Part shown: one piece after another, positions 1 through 9,972 of the stretch | How the letters are laid out: every line of letters begins with the position of its first letter | Position numbering within the stretch: position 1 is the first letter of the stretch | NCBI GenBank assembly: GCA_910575555.1 | Contig: CAJTFX010000005.1 | Location: 186,001 to 250,000 of the forward strand | Reading direction: 5' to 3' | DNA: 64,000 nt | DNA from: Lachnospiraceae bacterium | Lineage (GTDB): Bacteria; Bacillota; Clostridia; Lachnospirales; Lachnospiraceae | The notes under the pieces: generated by a model | Database searches by the model: none | What the model was told of the DNA's origin: nothing | Seen by the model: only the letters and a program-made list of their open reading frames with translations | Program-made: the position numbers and the translations under genes

Positions 1-1
1 C

Positions 2-3000
2 CAGAGGGAACTGGTCAGGCGGCAGGAAAACCACAGCATTATGAATGTGGATGTGGTCAGCTTTCCAAGGCTTGCCTATCGGGTTTTTGACGAACTGGGC
101 ATGGGGAATCTGAGCATTCTGGAAGAGACGGGCAAGAATCTGCTGCTGCGGCGGGTGGCAGAAGAACAGCAGGAGCATTTAAAGCTTTTGAAGGCCAGTA
201 TGAAAAAAGCTGGCTATATCAGCGAGGTGAAATCTGTCATTTCTGAGCTGACCCAGTACCGGATTCTGCCGGGACAGCTGGACGCTTTTATTCAGGATGA
301 GGAGCAGTCGCCGCTGTTTCGCTATAAGATTCAGGATATTCAGACCATGTATCAGGGATTTCTGGATTATCTGGAAGGAAAAGGGCCCGCAGCCGGGGAA
401 CATCATTATATCACGGCAGAGGATCTTCTGGAGGTTCTGGCGCAGGCTGCGGAACGGTCTGAGATTTTGAAAGGCTCTGTTATTGTACTGGACGGATTTA
501 CCGGATTTACCCCGGTGCAGTATTATCTTCTGGAAACTCTCTTAAGGCTGACCGACGAGATTGTGGTGACAGTGACCTTGGACGAACGGGAGAATCCCTA
601 CCAGTGCCAGGGAATTCAGGAGCTTTTTTATATGAGCAAAAAGACTGTGGGAACGCTGCTGCGTCTGGCTGAGCAGAACCATGTGGAGGTTAAAGAGCCT
701 TACTGGGTGCGCCACACGGAAAAAAGCCGGTTTGCAAATTCCCCTGCCCTGGGGTGGCTGGAACAGAATCTTTTCCGCTTCCGGCAAAGGCCCTATGCTG
801 CTTCCAGGGCTGCCAAAGGTGAAGAGACGGCAGAGGGGAATTCAGATATCCGGTTCTTTTCCCTGTTAAATCCCAGGCAGGAGCTTCATTTTGCCGCCAG
901 GGAAATCAAAAGACTGGTGCGGGAGCAGAATTACCGTTACAAGGACATTGCCATTGTGTGCGGCGATGTGGAATTGTATGGAAATTATGCCAATGAAATT
1001 TTTGATACGTATCAGATTCCCCTGTTTTTGGATACCAGAAAAAATATTGTGTTTCACCCCATGACGGAATTTATCAAACAGTCGCTGCTTTTGATCGAGC
1101 AGGATTTTTCTTATGAAGCTGCGCTGGGATACCTTCGGTGCGGCCTTTGCGGATGGAACATGGAACAGGTGGACCTTTTGGAGAATTATATTCTGGCAGA
1201 GGGAATCCGGGGCTTTCAGAACTGGCAGGAGCCCTGGGTGCGGCGGGGGAGCGTCCAGTCCCAGGAGGAACTGGAGCAGATTAATGAACTGCGGGAGCAG
1301 TTTGTGAAACAGTTTGCCCCGCTGCGGGAAAGCTTTCGCAGGGAAAACGGACGCAGCCATACAGTATTGGAGGAGTCCAGGGCATTGTATCTTCTGATGT
1401 TTCAGCTTGATCTGGAGGGAAAACTAAAGGAGTATGAGGAACAGTTCAGCCGGGAAGGGGAAAATGCCCTGGCAAAAGAATATGCCCAGATTTATAAAAT
1501 TGTAATGGATTTACTGGATAAAATGGTGGAGCTTCTGGGAGAGGAGCGTATGAATGTCCGGGAGTACCGGGAGATTTTGGAAGCGGGACTGGAAGCGGCG
1601 GCAGTGGGAATTATTCCGCCGGGGTATGACCGGGTGGTATTCGGTGATATTGAACGGACCAGGCTTTCGGATATTAAGATTCTGTTTTTTGTGGGAGTCA
1701 ATGACGGCCTGATCCCGAAGGCTTCTCAGCACGGGGGAATTATTTCCCAGTCGGATCGGGAGTGGTTTGCTTCCCAGGGCATGGAGCTTGCGCCAACGGA
1801 CAGAGAGCGGAGTTTTATCCAGAAGTTTTACCTGTATCTGAATCTGACAAAACCTTCGGAAAAGCTGTATATGACCTGGTTTCGGGTGACCCAGGACGGC
1901 AAGGAAGCCAGGAAATCTTATCTGCTCAGCGCTATGTTTAAGATGTTTCCTGAGAGCTTGCCGGTGCGGGTGGAGGAAATTTTTCACACAAAGCGCCAGG
2001 GAGGGCTTTTGCCGAAAGACAGCTTGAAACCGGAAGAAACGATAAATATGGAGCAGATTGTAACCCCCAATAGCAGCCTGAAGTTTCTGGCAGAGGGGCT
2101 GAAAGCAGCTCAGAAAGGAATCCTCTATCCCCAGTGGAAGGGGCTGTATCGGTGGTATCTGTCCAAAGAACCCTGGAAAGAAAAGGCGTCTCAGCTGTTG
2201 GAGGCGGCGTTTTATCAGTATCATGCAAAACCGGTGGGGGCGGAAGTGATCCGCGCCCTGTACGGCAAAGTACTGGAAAACAGCGTAACACGTTTGGAGC
2301 AGTTCAGCGCCTGCGCCTTCGGGCATTTTCTCCAGTATGGGCTGAAGCTTAAGGAACGGAGCCTGGGAGAGTTTGCGCCGGTGGACATGGGAAATATGTT
2401 TCATGAAGCATTGGAGCGGTATTCCAATCATATGGAGGAAGAGGGGTTTTACTGGTTTGACGTGCCAAAGGAAGTGAAAGAACGGCTGATTCAGCAGGCA
2501 GTGGAGGAAACACTGGGTTCTGGATTTGCAAGCAGGCTGTTTCAGGAGGCCAGAACCGCTTATTTGCTGGAACGGATGAAACGGATTTTAAGGCGTACCA
2601 TTGATACCATTACGGAACAGCTTCAGACCAGCCATTTCATGCCGGAGGGATATGAGATTTCCTTTTCTTTTGCGGAAAATCTGGATGCAGTGAATTTTAT
2701 TTTAAGCGAAGAGGAGCGGATGCGGTTAAAGGGCAGGATTGATCGGATTGACACCAGAAAAGAAGGGGATCAGATTTACGTGAAGGTCATTGATTATAAA
2801 TCCGGAAACCGGGAATTTCAATTGCTGTCTTTGTACCACGGACTGCAGCTGCAGCTGGTGGTTTACCTGAATTCCGCCGTGGAGCTTGTAAAACGGAAAT
2901 ATCCCAAGAAAGAAGTGATTCCCGGCGGCATGTATTATTACCATCTGGACGATCCGGTGGTGGAGGGAAATTCCGCCAGTACGGATGCGGAAATACAGGA

Positions 3001-3328
3001 GAAAATATTAGAGGAGCTGAAGCTGAAAGGAGTGGCCGGAGAAGGGGAAGATTTAAGCGTCAGCAAAAAATCCAAAAAGGCCGGGGCAGAGGAATTCCAG
3101 ATTCTCTCCCGCTATGTCAACCACAAAATCCGTGATATCGGCCGGAAAATCTTTGACGGGGAAATCGGCGCCCAGCCGTATCAGCTGGGAGACAGTACCG
3201 GCTGTGATTACTGTCCCTACCACGGTGTCTGCGGGTTTGATCCTTCCTCTCCGGGATGGAATTACCGGAAGTTGGAAAATATCAAAGATGAAGCGGAGAT
3301 TTTGGAAAAAATGCGAAAGGAGCTGTAG
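2..3328 (+). CDS. addB: ATP-dependent helicase/deoxyribonuclease subunit B (5' end outside window)
   Basis: AddB is the partner of AddA in the helicase-nuclease that resects double-strand breaks for RecA-dependent repair. The frame is open from base 2, and the residues before the first ATG (base 41) match the family, so the start and the N-terminal P-loop lie left of the window. Visible are the nuclease core VIDYKSG (near residue 916, counting the Met at base 41 as 1) and the four Fe-S cysteines typical of AddB: one at 758 in FSACAFGHF, and 1055, 1058 and 1064 in CDYCPYHGVC. It ends 5 bp before addA, so the two are co-transcribed. The identification is firm; only about 45-50 residues appear to be missing. 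Confidence 0.95.
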   Translation, partial: QRELVRRQENHSIMNVDVVSFPRLAYRVFDELGMGNLSILEETGKNLLLRRVAEEQQEHLKLLKASMKKAGYISEVKSVISELTQYRILPGQLDAFIQDEEQSPLFRYKIQDIQTMYQGFLDYLEGKGPAAGEHHYITAEDLLEVLAQAAERSEILKGSVIVLDGFTGFTPVQYYLLETLLRLTDEIVVTVTLDERENPYQCQGIQELFYMSKKTVGTLLRLAEQNHVEVKEPYWVRHTEKSRFANSPALGWLEQNLFRFRQRPYAASRAAKGEETAEGNSDIRFFSLLNPRQELHFAAREIKRLVREQNYRYKDIAIVCGDVELYGNYANEIFDTYQIPLFLDTRKNIVFHPMTEFIKQSLLLIEQDFSYEAALGYLRCGLCGWNMEQVDLLENYILAEGIRGFQNWQEPWVRRGSVQSQEELEQINELREQFVKQFAPLRESFRRENGRSHTVLEESRALYLLMFQLDLEGKLKEYEEQFSREGENALAKEYAQIYKIVMDLLDKMVELLGEERMNVREYREILEAGLEAAAVGIIPPGYDRVVFGDIERTRLSDIKILFFVGVNDGLIPKASQHGGIISQSDREWFASQGMELAPTDRERSFIQKFYLYLNLTKPSEKLYMTWFRVTQDGKEARKSYLLSAMFKMFPESLPVRVEEIFHTKRQGGLLPKDSLKPEETINMEQIVTPNSSLKFLAEGLKAAQKGILYPQWKGLYRWYLSKEPWKEKASQLLEAAFYQYHAKPVGAEVIRALYGKVLENSVTRLEQFSACAFGHFLQYGLKLKERSLGEFAPVDMGNMFHEALERYSNHMEEEGFYWFDVPKEVKERLIQQAVEETLGSGFASRLFQEARTAYLLERMKRILRRTIDTITEQLQTSHFMPEGYEISFSFAENLDAVNFILSEEERMRLKGRIDRIDTRKEGDQIYVKVIDYKSGNREFQLLSLYHGLQLQLVVYLNSAVELVKRKYPKKEVIPGGMYYYHLDDPVVEGNSASTDAEIQEKILEELKLKGVAGEGEDLSVSKKSKKAGAEEFQILSRYVNHKIRDIGRKIFDGEIGAQPYQLGDSTGCDYCPYHGVCGFDPSSPGWNYRKLENIKDEAEILEKMRKEL

Positions 3329-3333
3329 GAGAC

Positions 3334-6300
3334 GTGGAAAAGCAATGGACCAGAGAACAGCGGCAGGTCATTGAACTTGAGAACAGAAATCTTTTGGTGT
3401 CTGCAGCGGCAGGAAGCGGAAAAACAGCGGTGTTGGTAGAGCGGATTATCCGGAAAATCACAGATCCGCAGCACCCTTTTGATATTGACAGGCTTCTGAT
3501 TGTGACTTTTACCAATGCGGCGGCTGCGGAAATGCGGGAACGGATTGGCCTTGCCATCGAACAGGCCTTAGAGCGGCAGCCGGAAAACAGCCATCTGCAG
3601 AAGCAGCAGACGTTACTGCACAATGCGCAGATTACTACGATACATAGCTTCTGTCTCTATGTGATACGCAATTATTTCCACCGGATAGAGCTGGACCCGG
3701 AGTTTCGGGTGGCAGAGGAAGGGGAGTTAAAGCTGTTAAAAAGCGATGCGCTGGATCAGACGCTGGAGGGATACTACAAAGAAGCCAAGCCGGAATTTCT
3801 TGCTCTTTCGGAGACCATCGCCACCGGCAAAACGGATCTGCCGCTGAAAGAGACGATTCTGAAATTGTTTGAGTTTGCCATGAGTTATCCATGGGTGGAA
3901 GAGTGGTTTGAGGACTGCAGAAAGCCATTCCAGATTGAAACCCTGGAGGAATTTGAACATCTTCCCCTGGCAGAAGAATTGCTGTCTTACTTAAGCAGCA
4001 TTGCCGGCCAGTGGGCTTTGCAGATGAAAATCTGCAGAAATCTCAGCCTGGAGAAAGACGGGCCTTTTATGTATGAAGAGCTTCTGGCCAGGGAAGCCCA
4101 GGCCATGGAGGAGATTCAGACATGCAGAACGTATTCCCAATATTATGAAAAAATTCGGGGATTTTCCTTCGGGCGGCTGCCGTCAGCAAGAAAATTTGAA
4201 GGAGATCCGGCAAAAAAAGAGCGGGTGCAGAAGCTTAGGAATGAAGTGAAAAATTCCATGAAAAAAGCGGTGGAGCAGTTTTTCTTTCAAAGCCCGGAGC
4301 AAATGATTGCGGATATGAAAAAGAATCAGCCTGTGGCAGATATGCTCATTGAGGTTACCCTGGCTTTCATGCGGAAATTTGCGGAGAAAAAGCGGGAAAA
4401 AAATATGATGGATTTTAACGATCTGGAGCATTTTGCGCTGCAGATTCTGGTGGAGGATGCATCCGGAAAACCGTCAAAGACAGCTTTGGAGCTGCGGAAG
4501 AATTATACGGAAATCATGGTGGATGAATATCAGGATTCCAACTATGTGCAGGAGACGATTTTGAAATCCGTTTCTAAAGAATCAGAAAATATTTACAATA
4601 TTTTTATGGTGGGGGATGTGAAACAGAGCATTTACCGGTTCCGTATGGCAAGGCCGGAGCTTTTTATGGAAAAATACCGCACTTATACCCAGGAAGAAAG
4701 CAATTGCCAGAGAATTGACCTGCACCGGAATTTCCGCAGCAGGCCGGAGGTGCTAAGGAGCGTTAATGATATTTTTTACCGGATTATGAAAGCGGATATC
4801 GGAAACATTACGTATGATGCGAAAGCAGCCCTTTATCCGGGAGCGGCGTTTCCGGAAGGGGAAGCGGGGATGTTTGAGACAGAGCTTCTTGTGATTGAGC
4901 CGGAGGAGGAAAATAAAGATCTGAAAACCCAGGAATTAGAGGCGAAGGCAGCAGGATTTGAAATTCAAAGGCTGATGCAGGCCCAAAAGGTCACGGCAGA
5001 ACAGCCGGAAACGCTGCGGCCGCTGCGTTATTCTGATATTGTGATTCTGCTTCGCTCCATGAGCGGATGGGCAGATATTTTTGTGAAGGTTCTGGGAGAG
5101 ATGGGAATTCCTGCCAGGGCTGCGGCGGGAACCGGATATTTTTCCGCCGTTGAGGTGCAGACGGCGCTGAATCTGCTGCGGATTCTGGATAATCCCAGAC
5201 AGGACATTCCCATGGCTTCCGTACTGGCTTCTCCCATTGTAGGACTGAGCGGAGAAGAACTGGCGGCGATACGGACTTCCTGTCCTGAGGGCAGATTTTA
5301 TCAGGCTGTGCTGACCTATGCAGAACCGGGCCGGCAGGAGACAGAGCTTCAGAAAAAGCTCATGGAGTTTCTGGCTTTTCTGGAACGGTTTCGGAAAAAA
5401 GTCAGCTATACCCCCATCCATGAACTGCTTTCTCAGGTATTGGAGGAAACCGGATACCAGGCTTATGTATATGCGCTGCCGGGAGGAGAAATCCGCCGGG
5501 CAAATCTGGAAATGCTGATGGAAAAAGCCATTGCCTATGAAAATACCAGTTACCGGGGCCTGTTTCATTTTATCCGCTATATGGAGCAGCTGCAGAAATA
5601 TGATGTGGATTTTCCCCTTGCAGAAGGAGAAGAAGCAGAAGACGCGGTGCGGATTATGAGCATTCACAAAAGCAAGGGCCTGGAATTTCCGGTGGTGCTG
5701 GTGTCGGGCCTGGGAAAAATGTTTAACACCCAGGAGGTCCGGGAGCGGGTGGTGCTGCACCCGGGGCTTGGCATTGGCATGGATACGGTGGACTTGAAAC
5801 GCCGCCTGCGGACGCCGGGGCTTACCAGACAGTTTTTAGCCCGGAAAGTGACCATGGAAAATGTGGGAGAAGAGCTGCGCATTCTCTATGTGGCATTAAC
5901 CAGAGCTAAAGAAAAACTGGTGCTGACAGGCGTGATGAAAAAAGCGGAGGAGAAACTGGAATCCATGCAGGCCATTGCCGCAGAGGACGGTTTTCTGACC
6001 TTTTTAAGCCGATTAAACAGCAGCACATTTCTGCAGTTTTTGTTGTTGGCCGTAAGCTGTATGGAAACAAAGCTGCCGGTCAGGTTAATCAAACAGAAGG
6101 AGCTGGAAGAGCAAGAGGTACAAAAAGCAGTGCAGGAAGGGTTAACCAGAATACAATTGCTGGCCAGACTTCAGGAGGCAGAGCCTGAGTGGGAAACAAA
6201 AATTGAAGAACGTTTTTCTTATGTATATCCTTATGAACATGAGGTGGCCATGAAAACAAAGCTGTCGGTGTCAGAAATCAAACACCGCGCCATGGATCGC

Positions 6301-7020
6301 TTGATAGAAGAGGAGCAGCTGGAGCAGATGTTTCCGGCGGCAAGTCCGGGGAAACCGATTCCGAAAGAAGATTCAAAACATCTGGAGCAGACAGAGGATT
6401 TGGAAACCGGAATGCAGGCAGAGGCTCTGAAAGGGGCTCTGGAAACCGGAATGCCGACAGAAGATTTTCAGCGGTATATTCCCGCATTTATGGAGGGGGT
6501 GCAGAAAGAAAATCTGGGCGCAAAGCGGGGAACCGCCATGCACCGCGTCCTGGAATGCTATGATTTCGCCATGCCGCCTGAAACCCTGGGGCAGCAGCTT
6601 CGGGAAATGGAAGAACAGCAGCGGATAGAAGGGGAGCTGCTGAATTTAGTTTCTGTTTCCGCCTTGAAAAAATTTCTGAAAACAGATCTGGGAGTCCGGC
6701 TGCAGGAAGCGGCAAAACGGGAAAAATTATACCGGGAGAAGCCCTTTGTCATGGGAAAACCTGCCAGTGAAATATTAGAGGGCAGCGCCAGTGAAGAAAT
6801 GATATTAATCCAGGGAATTATCGACGTATTTTTCGAAGAACCAGACGGAATCGTATTGCTGGACTATAAAACAGACCGGGTGAAATCCTCCCGGGAACTG
6901 GCCGGACGTTACCATGCCCAACTGGTATTATATCAGGAGGCGATTGAGCGTTCCACAGGAAAGAAGGTGAAAGAACGGCTTCTTTATTCGTTCTGTCTGG
7001 GGGAAGTGGTTTCTGTATAA
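3334..7020 (+). CDS. addA: ATP-dependent helicase/nuclease subunit A
   Basis: AddA is a UvrD-like SF1 helicase with a C-terminal RecB-type nuclease; with AddB it processes DNA ends. The 1228-residue length is normal. The N-terminus has the Q motif (TREQRQVIE) and Walker A AAAGSGKTAVLVERI. Further in are VDEYQDSN (Walker B), GDVKQSIYRFR, the UvrD C-terminal motif MSIHKSKGLEFPVV and VALTRAKEKL. The nuclease motif LLDYKTD is near the end. The start is GTG: a TAGGAGA ribosome site overlaps the addB stop and no ATG fits. The operon arrangement addB-addA is the standard Firmicute one. Confidence 0.96.
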   Translation: MEKQWTREQRQVIELENRNLLVSAAAGSGKTAVLVERIIRKITDPQHPFDIDRLLIVTFTNAAAAEMRERIGLAIEQALERQPENSHLQKQQTLLHNAQITTIHSFCLYVIRNYFHRIELDPEFRVAEEGELKLLKSDALDQTLEGYYKEAKPEFLALSETIATGKTDLPLKETILKLFEFAMSYPWVEEWFEDCRKPFQIETLEEFEHLPLAEELLSYLSSIAGQWALQMKICRNLSLEKDGPFMYEELLAREAQAMEEIQTCRTYSQYYEKIRGFSFGRLPSARKFEGDPAKKERVQKLRNEVKNSMKKAVEQFFFQSPEQMIADMKKNQPVADMLIEVTLAFMRKFAEKKREKNMMDFNDLEHFALQILVEDASGKPSKTALELRKNYTEIMVDEYQDSNYVQETILKSVSKESENIYNIFMVGDVKQSIYRFRMARPELFMEKYRTYTQEESNCQRIDLHRNFRSRPEVLRSVNDIFYRIMKADIGNITYDAKAALYPGAAFPEGEAGMFETELLVIEPEEENKDLKTQELEAKAAGFEIQRLMQAQKVTAEQPETLRPLRYSDIVILLRSMSGWADIFVKVLGEMGIPARAAAGTGYFSAVEVQTALNLLRILDNPRQDIPMASVLASPIVGLSGEELAAIRTSCPEGRFYQAVLTYAEPGRQETELQKKLMEFLAFLERFRKKVSYTPIHELLSQVLEETGYQAYVYALPGGEIRRANLEMLMEKAIAYENTSYRGLFHFIRYMEQLQKYDVDFPLAEGEEAEDAVRIMSIHKSKGLEFPVVLVSGLGKMFNTQEVRERVVLHPGLGIGMDTVDLKRRLRTPGLTRQFLARKVTMENVGEELRILYVALTRAKEKLVLTGVMKKAEEKLESMQAIAAEDGFLTFLSRLNSSTFLQFLLLAVSCMETKLPVRLIKQKELEEQEVQKAVQEGLTRIQLLARLQEAEPEWETKIEERFSYVYPYEHEVAMKTKLSVSEIKHRAMDRLIEEEQLEQMFPAASPGKPIPKEDSKHLEQTEDLETGMQAEALKGALETGMPTEDFQRYIPAFMEGVQKENLGAKRGTAMHRVLECYDFAMPPETLGQQLREMEEQQRIEGELLNLVSVSALKKFLKTDLGVRLQEAAKREKLYREKPFVMGKPASEILEGSASEEMILIQGIIDVFFEEPDGIVLLDYKTDRVKSSRELAGRYHAQLVLYQEAIERSTGKKVKERLLYSFCLGEVVSV

Positions 7021-7045
7021 TGGTTTTGTTTCTGGAGGTATTTTA

Positions 7046-8095
7046 ATGAATCAAAAGTTTTATGATGAAATAAAGGAAATATTAATAACCGCAAGAAATA
7101 AGGTCTATCAAGCTGCTAATTTTACGATGGTTGAAGCATATTGGAACATAGGAAAAACCATTATAGAAGAACAGGGTGGAAACAAAAAAGCAGAATACGG
7201 GAAAGGTTTGTTAAAAGAGCTGTCAAAACAAATGACACAAGATTTTGGAAAAGGTTTTACGGTGACAAATTTGAAATACATGAGGCAGTTCTATTTGACG
7301 TTTCCAAACGGTCACGCATTGCGTGACGAATTAAGCTGGACTCATTACAGGCTTTTAATGAAAGTGGAAAATGATAATGCAAGGGAATTTTATATGCAGG
7401 AAGCTGTGAAATCACAATGGAGTACCAGACAGCTTGAGAGGCAGATAAATTCATTTTTCTATGAAAGGTTATTATCCAGTAAAAATAAAAAACAAGTTGC
7501 AGCAGAGATTCAAACATTAGAGCCTGTCAAGAAACCAGAAGATATTATCCGTGATCCATATGTTTTGGAATTTCTTGGTTTAAGTCCAAATGATGATTTT
7601 TATGAAAATGATTTGGAGCATGCACTGATCACTCATCTGCAAAAATTTCTTTTAGAGCTTGGACGGGGCTTTTCTTTTGTTGCCAGACAGAAACGGATTA
7701 CTTTTGACGGCCGGCATTTTAGAATTGACCTTGTATTCTATAATTATATTTTAAAATGTTTTGTTTTGATAGATTTAAAAGTTGGGGATTTAACCCATCA
7801 GGATTTGGGACAAATGCAGATGTATGTTCATTATTATGAACGGGAGCTTATGAATGAAGGAGATAATCCGCCGATTGGCATTGTGCTGTGTGCGGACAAG
7901 AGTGAATCTGTGGTTAAGTATACACTGCCTGAAAATGAAACCCAGATTTTTGCTTCGAAATATAAATTATATTTGCCCAGTGAGGAAGAACTGCTGCGTG
8001 AATTAAATCAGGAATATCAAGCATTGGAATCTGTGAAAACAGAGGAAATTAAAATTCACAAAGAAAGGAATTACAACAATGATTTACAAAAATAA
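7046..8095 (+). CDS. YhcG/DUF1016-family PD-(D/E)XK nuclease
   Basis: A 349-residue protein of the YhcG type. The N-terminal DUF1016 region (about 1-150, with YWNIGKTI and LSWTHYRLL) probably binds DNA. The C-terminal nuclease domain (about 170-330) has RIDLVFYN followed by FVLIDLKVG, matching the D...D/E-x-K active site. Members are often found in mobile or defence loci; the biological role is unsettled. GGAGG precedes the ATG. The gene is visibly AT-richer than addA and the downstream genes, which suggests acquisition. Its last 17 bases overlap the next gene. Confidence 0.85.
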   Translation: MNQKFYDEIKEILITARNKVYQAANFTMVEAYWNIGKTIIEEQGGNKKAEYGKGLLKELSKQMTQDFGKGFTVTNLKYMRQFYLTFPNGHALRDELSWTHYRLLMKVENDNAREFYMQEAVKSQWSTRQLERQINSFFYERLLSSKNKKQVAAEIQTLEPVKKPEDIIRDPYVLEFLGLSPNDDFYENDLEHALITHLQKFLLELGRGFSFVARQKRITFDGRHFRIDLVFYNYILKCFVLIDLKVGDLTHQDLGQMQMYVHYYERELMNEGDNPPIGIVLCADKSESVVKYTLPENETQIFASKYKLYLPSEEELLRELNQEYQALESVKTEEIKIHKERNYNNDLQK

Positions 8096-8624
8096 ACCCA
8101 TAAAAATCGGCCAGCGAACCATCTCTTTACGGAGTGCAGAAGAAAAAGACGCAGAAACGCTTTTGACTTATATGAAAATCATCTATGGAGAAACCCCCTA
8201 TCTGATCCGGGAGCCGGAGGAAGTTACCCTTACGCTGGAGCAGGAGAGAAATTTTATCCGGGAGAGGGCGGAATCGGAACGGGACCTGATGTTGTTGGTT
8301 TTTGAAAATGAAACACATATCGGCAACTGCTCCATATCCAGCCTTGGAGGCTTTTCTAGGTATGCCCACAGATGCGATATGGCCATTGCGCTGTATCAGA
8401 AATACTGCGGCGCCGGAATCGGCAGAGCCGTGATAGAGGAGGCTCTTAACGCAGCCCGGGATATGGGCTATGAGCAGGCGGAACTGGAAGTGGCGGCAGG
8501 CAACGAGCCTGCAGTCCGGCTGTACGAGAGTCTGGGATTTCAGAAATACGGTACATTTCCGGATAATATGAAGTATAAGGACGGAACCTATGAGGATGCT
8601 TACTGGATGATGAAGAAGCTCTGA
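8079..8624 (+). CDS. GNAT-family N-acetyltransferase
   Basis: A 181-residue acetyltransferase. The acetyl-CoA loop motif appears as YCGAGIGRAVIEEAL near residue 110, followed by a helix and the family's C-terminal LEVAAGNEPAVRLYESLGFQKYG. The substrate cannot be read from sequence; the arrangement resembles RimJ/RimL-like or small-molecule GNATs. It starts inside the 3' end of the nuclease gene (17 bp overlap) with an AAAGGA ribosome site. Confidence 0.85.
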   Translation: MIYKNKPIKIGQRTISLRSAEEKDAETLLTYMKIIYGETPYLIREPEEVTLTLEQERNFIRERAESERDLMLLVFENETHIGNCSISSLGGFSRYAHRCDMAIALYQKYCGAGIGRAVIEEALNAARDMGYEQAELEVAAGNEPAVRLYESLGFQKYGTFPDNMKYKDGTYEDAYWMMKKL

Positions 8625-8662
8625 GATAAGATATATGTGATTGCGGCAGAAAGGCGGAGACA

Positions 8663-9313
8663 ATGAAACAGGCAGTTATTTTTGATTTTGACTATACATT
8701 AGGAGATTCCGCAAAAGGAATCATTGCAAGCATCAATTTTGCACTGGAAAAAATGAATCTGGAAACGGCGCCAAAGGAACGGATAATCAAAACCATCGGC
8801 CTGTCTCTGGAAGAGAGCTATCAGGCGCTTACCGGCAGAACCGACAGCAGGGAAAAGGAGAATTTTAAAGCATATTTCCGTGAAAAAGCCGATGAGGTTA
8901 TGGTTGTAAATACCAGGGTTTACGACGGAGTGAAGGAGCTGTTAACCTGGCTCCATGAGAAAGGGAAAAAAACAGCCATTGTCACAACCAAGTATCACTA
9001 CCGGATTCAGCAGATTCTTGCCGCCAATCAGATGGAGCATTTGATTGATGCAGTGATCGGCGGGGAAGATGTGAAAAAGCCCAAGCCCGATCCGGAGGGA
9101 ATCCGTAAAATCAAAGATCAGTTTGGCATTTCTTTGGAAGAGATCCTGTACGTGGGGGACAGCCTTGTGGATGCAAAAGCGGCCCAGAGCGCAGGCGTGG
9201 ACTTTGCTGCAGTTCTGACAGGGACCACCGATGCAAAAGAGTTTCAGAACTATCCCCATTGCAGGATTTTAGAGCGGGTATCCGAGCTCGGCAGCCAGAA
9301 GGGATTGATATAG
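8663..9313 (+). CDS. HAD-superfamily hydrolase (phosphoglycolate phosphatase-like)
   Basis: A 216-residue HAD phosphatase with an inserted helical cap. Motif I is DFDYTLGDS, where Tyr replaces the usual Gly of DxDGT. Motif II is the Thr region in IVTTKYHY, motif III is the Lys in VKKPKPDPE, and motif IV is GDSLVDAKAA. These catalytic residues support an active phosphohydrolase. Gph/PpaX-type enzymes act on phosphoglycolate, pyrophosphate or sugar phosphates; the substrate here is not determinable. It lies 38 bp after the GNAT gene in the same run. Confidence 0.85.
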   Translation: MKQAVIFDFDYTLGDSAKGIIASINFALEKMNLETAPKERIIKTIGLSLEESYQALTGRTDSREKENFKAYFREKADEVMVVNTRVYDGVKELLTWLHEKGKKTAIVTTKYHYRIQQILAANQMEHLIDAVIGGEDVKKPKPDPEGIRKIKDQFGISLEEILYVGDSLVDAKAAQSAGVDFAAVLTGTTDAKEFQNYPHCRILERVSELGSQKGLI

Positions 9314-9341
9314 TTAAAATGAAAGGAACAGGTGATTACCG

Positions 9342-9935
9342 TTGAAATACAGATTGATTCTTGCCTCTGCGTCTCCCAGGCGAAGGGAGATACTGGCCCA
9401 GGTCGGCGCAGAGTTTGAGGTGATTCCGGCAAAGGGAGAAGAACTGCTTACCAGTACGGAGCCTAAGGAGGCAGTACTGCAGCTGTCTTGCCAAAAGGCA
9501 GAAGAGACAGCCGGCAGGTTAAGCGGGGATGCCGGAAATATTGTGGTGTTGGGAGCGGACACGATTGTGTCCCTGGATGGAGCAATTCTTGGAAAACCTA
9601 AAGATAAGAAAGACGCCGTAAGAATGCTTGGGCTGCTGAACGGACGGGAACACAGCGTATTTACAGGGGTGACAATGATTGTGCGGGGAGACGGCAAGGA
9701 ACAAATCATTTCTTTTTATGAAGAAACCAGAGTTTTCATGTATCCCATGACAAAGGAGCAGATTCAGGCTTATACAGAGACAGGAGAGCCTCTGGACAAA
9801 GCGGGCGCTTACGGGATTCAGGGAAAGTGCGCGGTTTACATTGAGAAAATTGTGGGAGACTATTATAACGTGGTAGGGCTCCCGGTGGCGGCAATTTATC
9901 AAAATTTGGAAAAATCAGGCATTGAAATTTTGTGA
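9342..9935 (+). CDS. maf: Maf-family nucleoside triphosphate pyrophosphatase
   Basis: Maf proteins hydrolyse non-canonical or excess nucleoside triphosphates (dTTP/UTP type) to monophosphates and affect septation. The 197-residue length is typical. Visible are the N-terminal LASASPRRREIL, the nucleotide-site VVLGADTIVSL, GREHSVFTGV and the C-terminal DKAGAYGIQGKCAVYIEKIVGDY. The start is TTG after AAAGGAACAGG; the nearby ATG at 9319 is out of frame. It is probably in one transcript with the HAD gene 28 bp upstream. Confidence 0.93.
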   Translation: MKYRLILASASPRRREILAQVGAEFEVIPAKGEELLTSTEPKEAVLQLSCQKAEETAGRLSGDAGNIVVLGADTIVSLDGAILGKPKDKKDAVRMLGLLNGREHSVFTGVTMIVRGDGKEQIISFYEETRVFMYPMTKEQIQAYTETGEPLDKAGAYGIQGKCAVYIEKIVGDYYNVVGLPVAAIYQNLEKSGIEIL

Positions 9936-9972
9936 GATTCATACTATCATAGAAGCAGCAGGAGGGAATAAT

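Noticed and set aside
1511-2431. 306-codon minus-strand frame opposite addB
   Set aside because: It is the complement of a well-conserved addB region, has no ribosome site and its translation is Cys/His/Gln-rich without any family pattern.
4936-5760. 274-codon minus-strand frame opposite addA
   Set aside because: It lies wholly inside addA on the other strand; the composition is that of a shadow frame.
9922-9972. TTG-initiated extension of the small acidic protein
   Set aside because: It overlaps maf and has no ribosome site, whereas ATG 9973 has GGAGGG in place.
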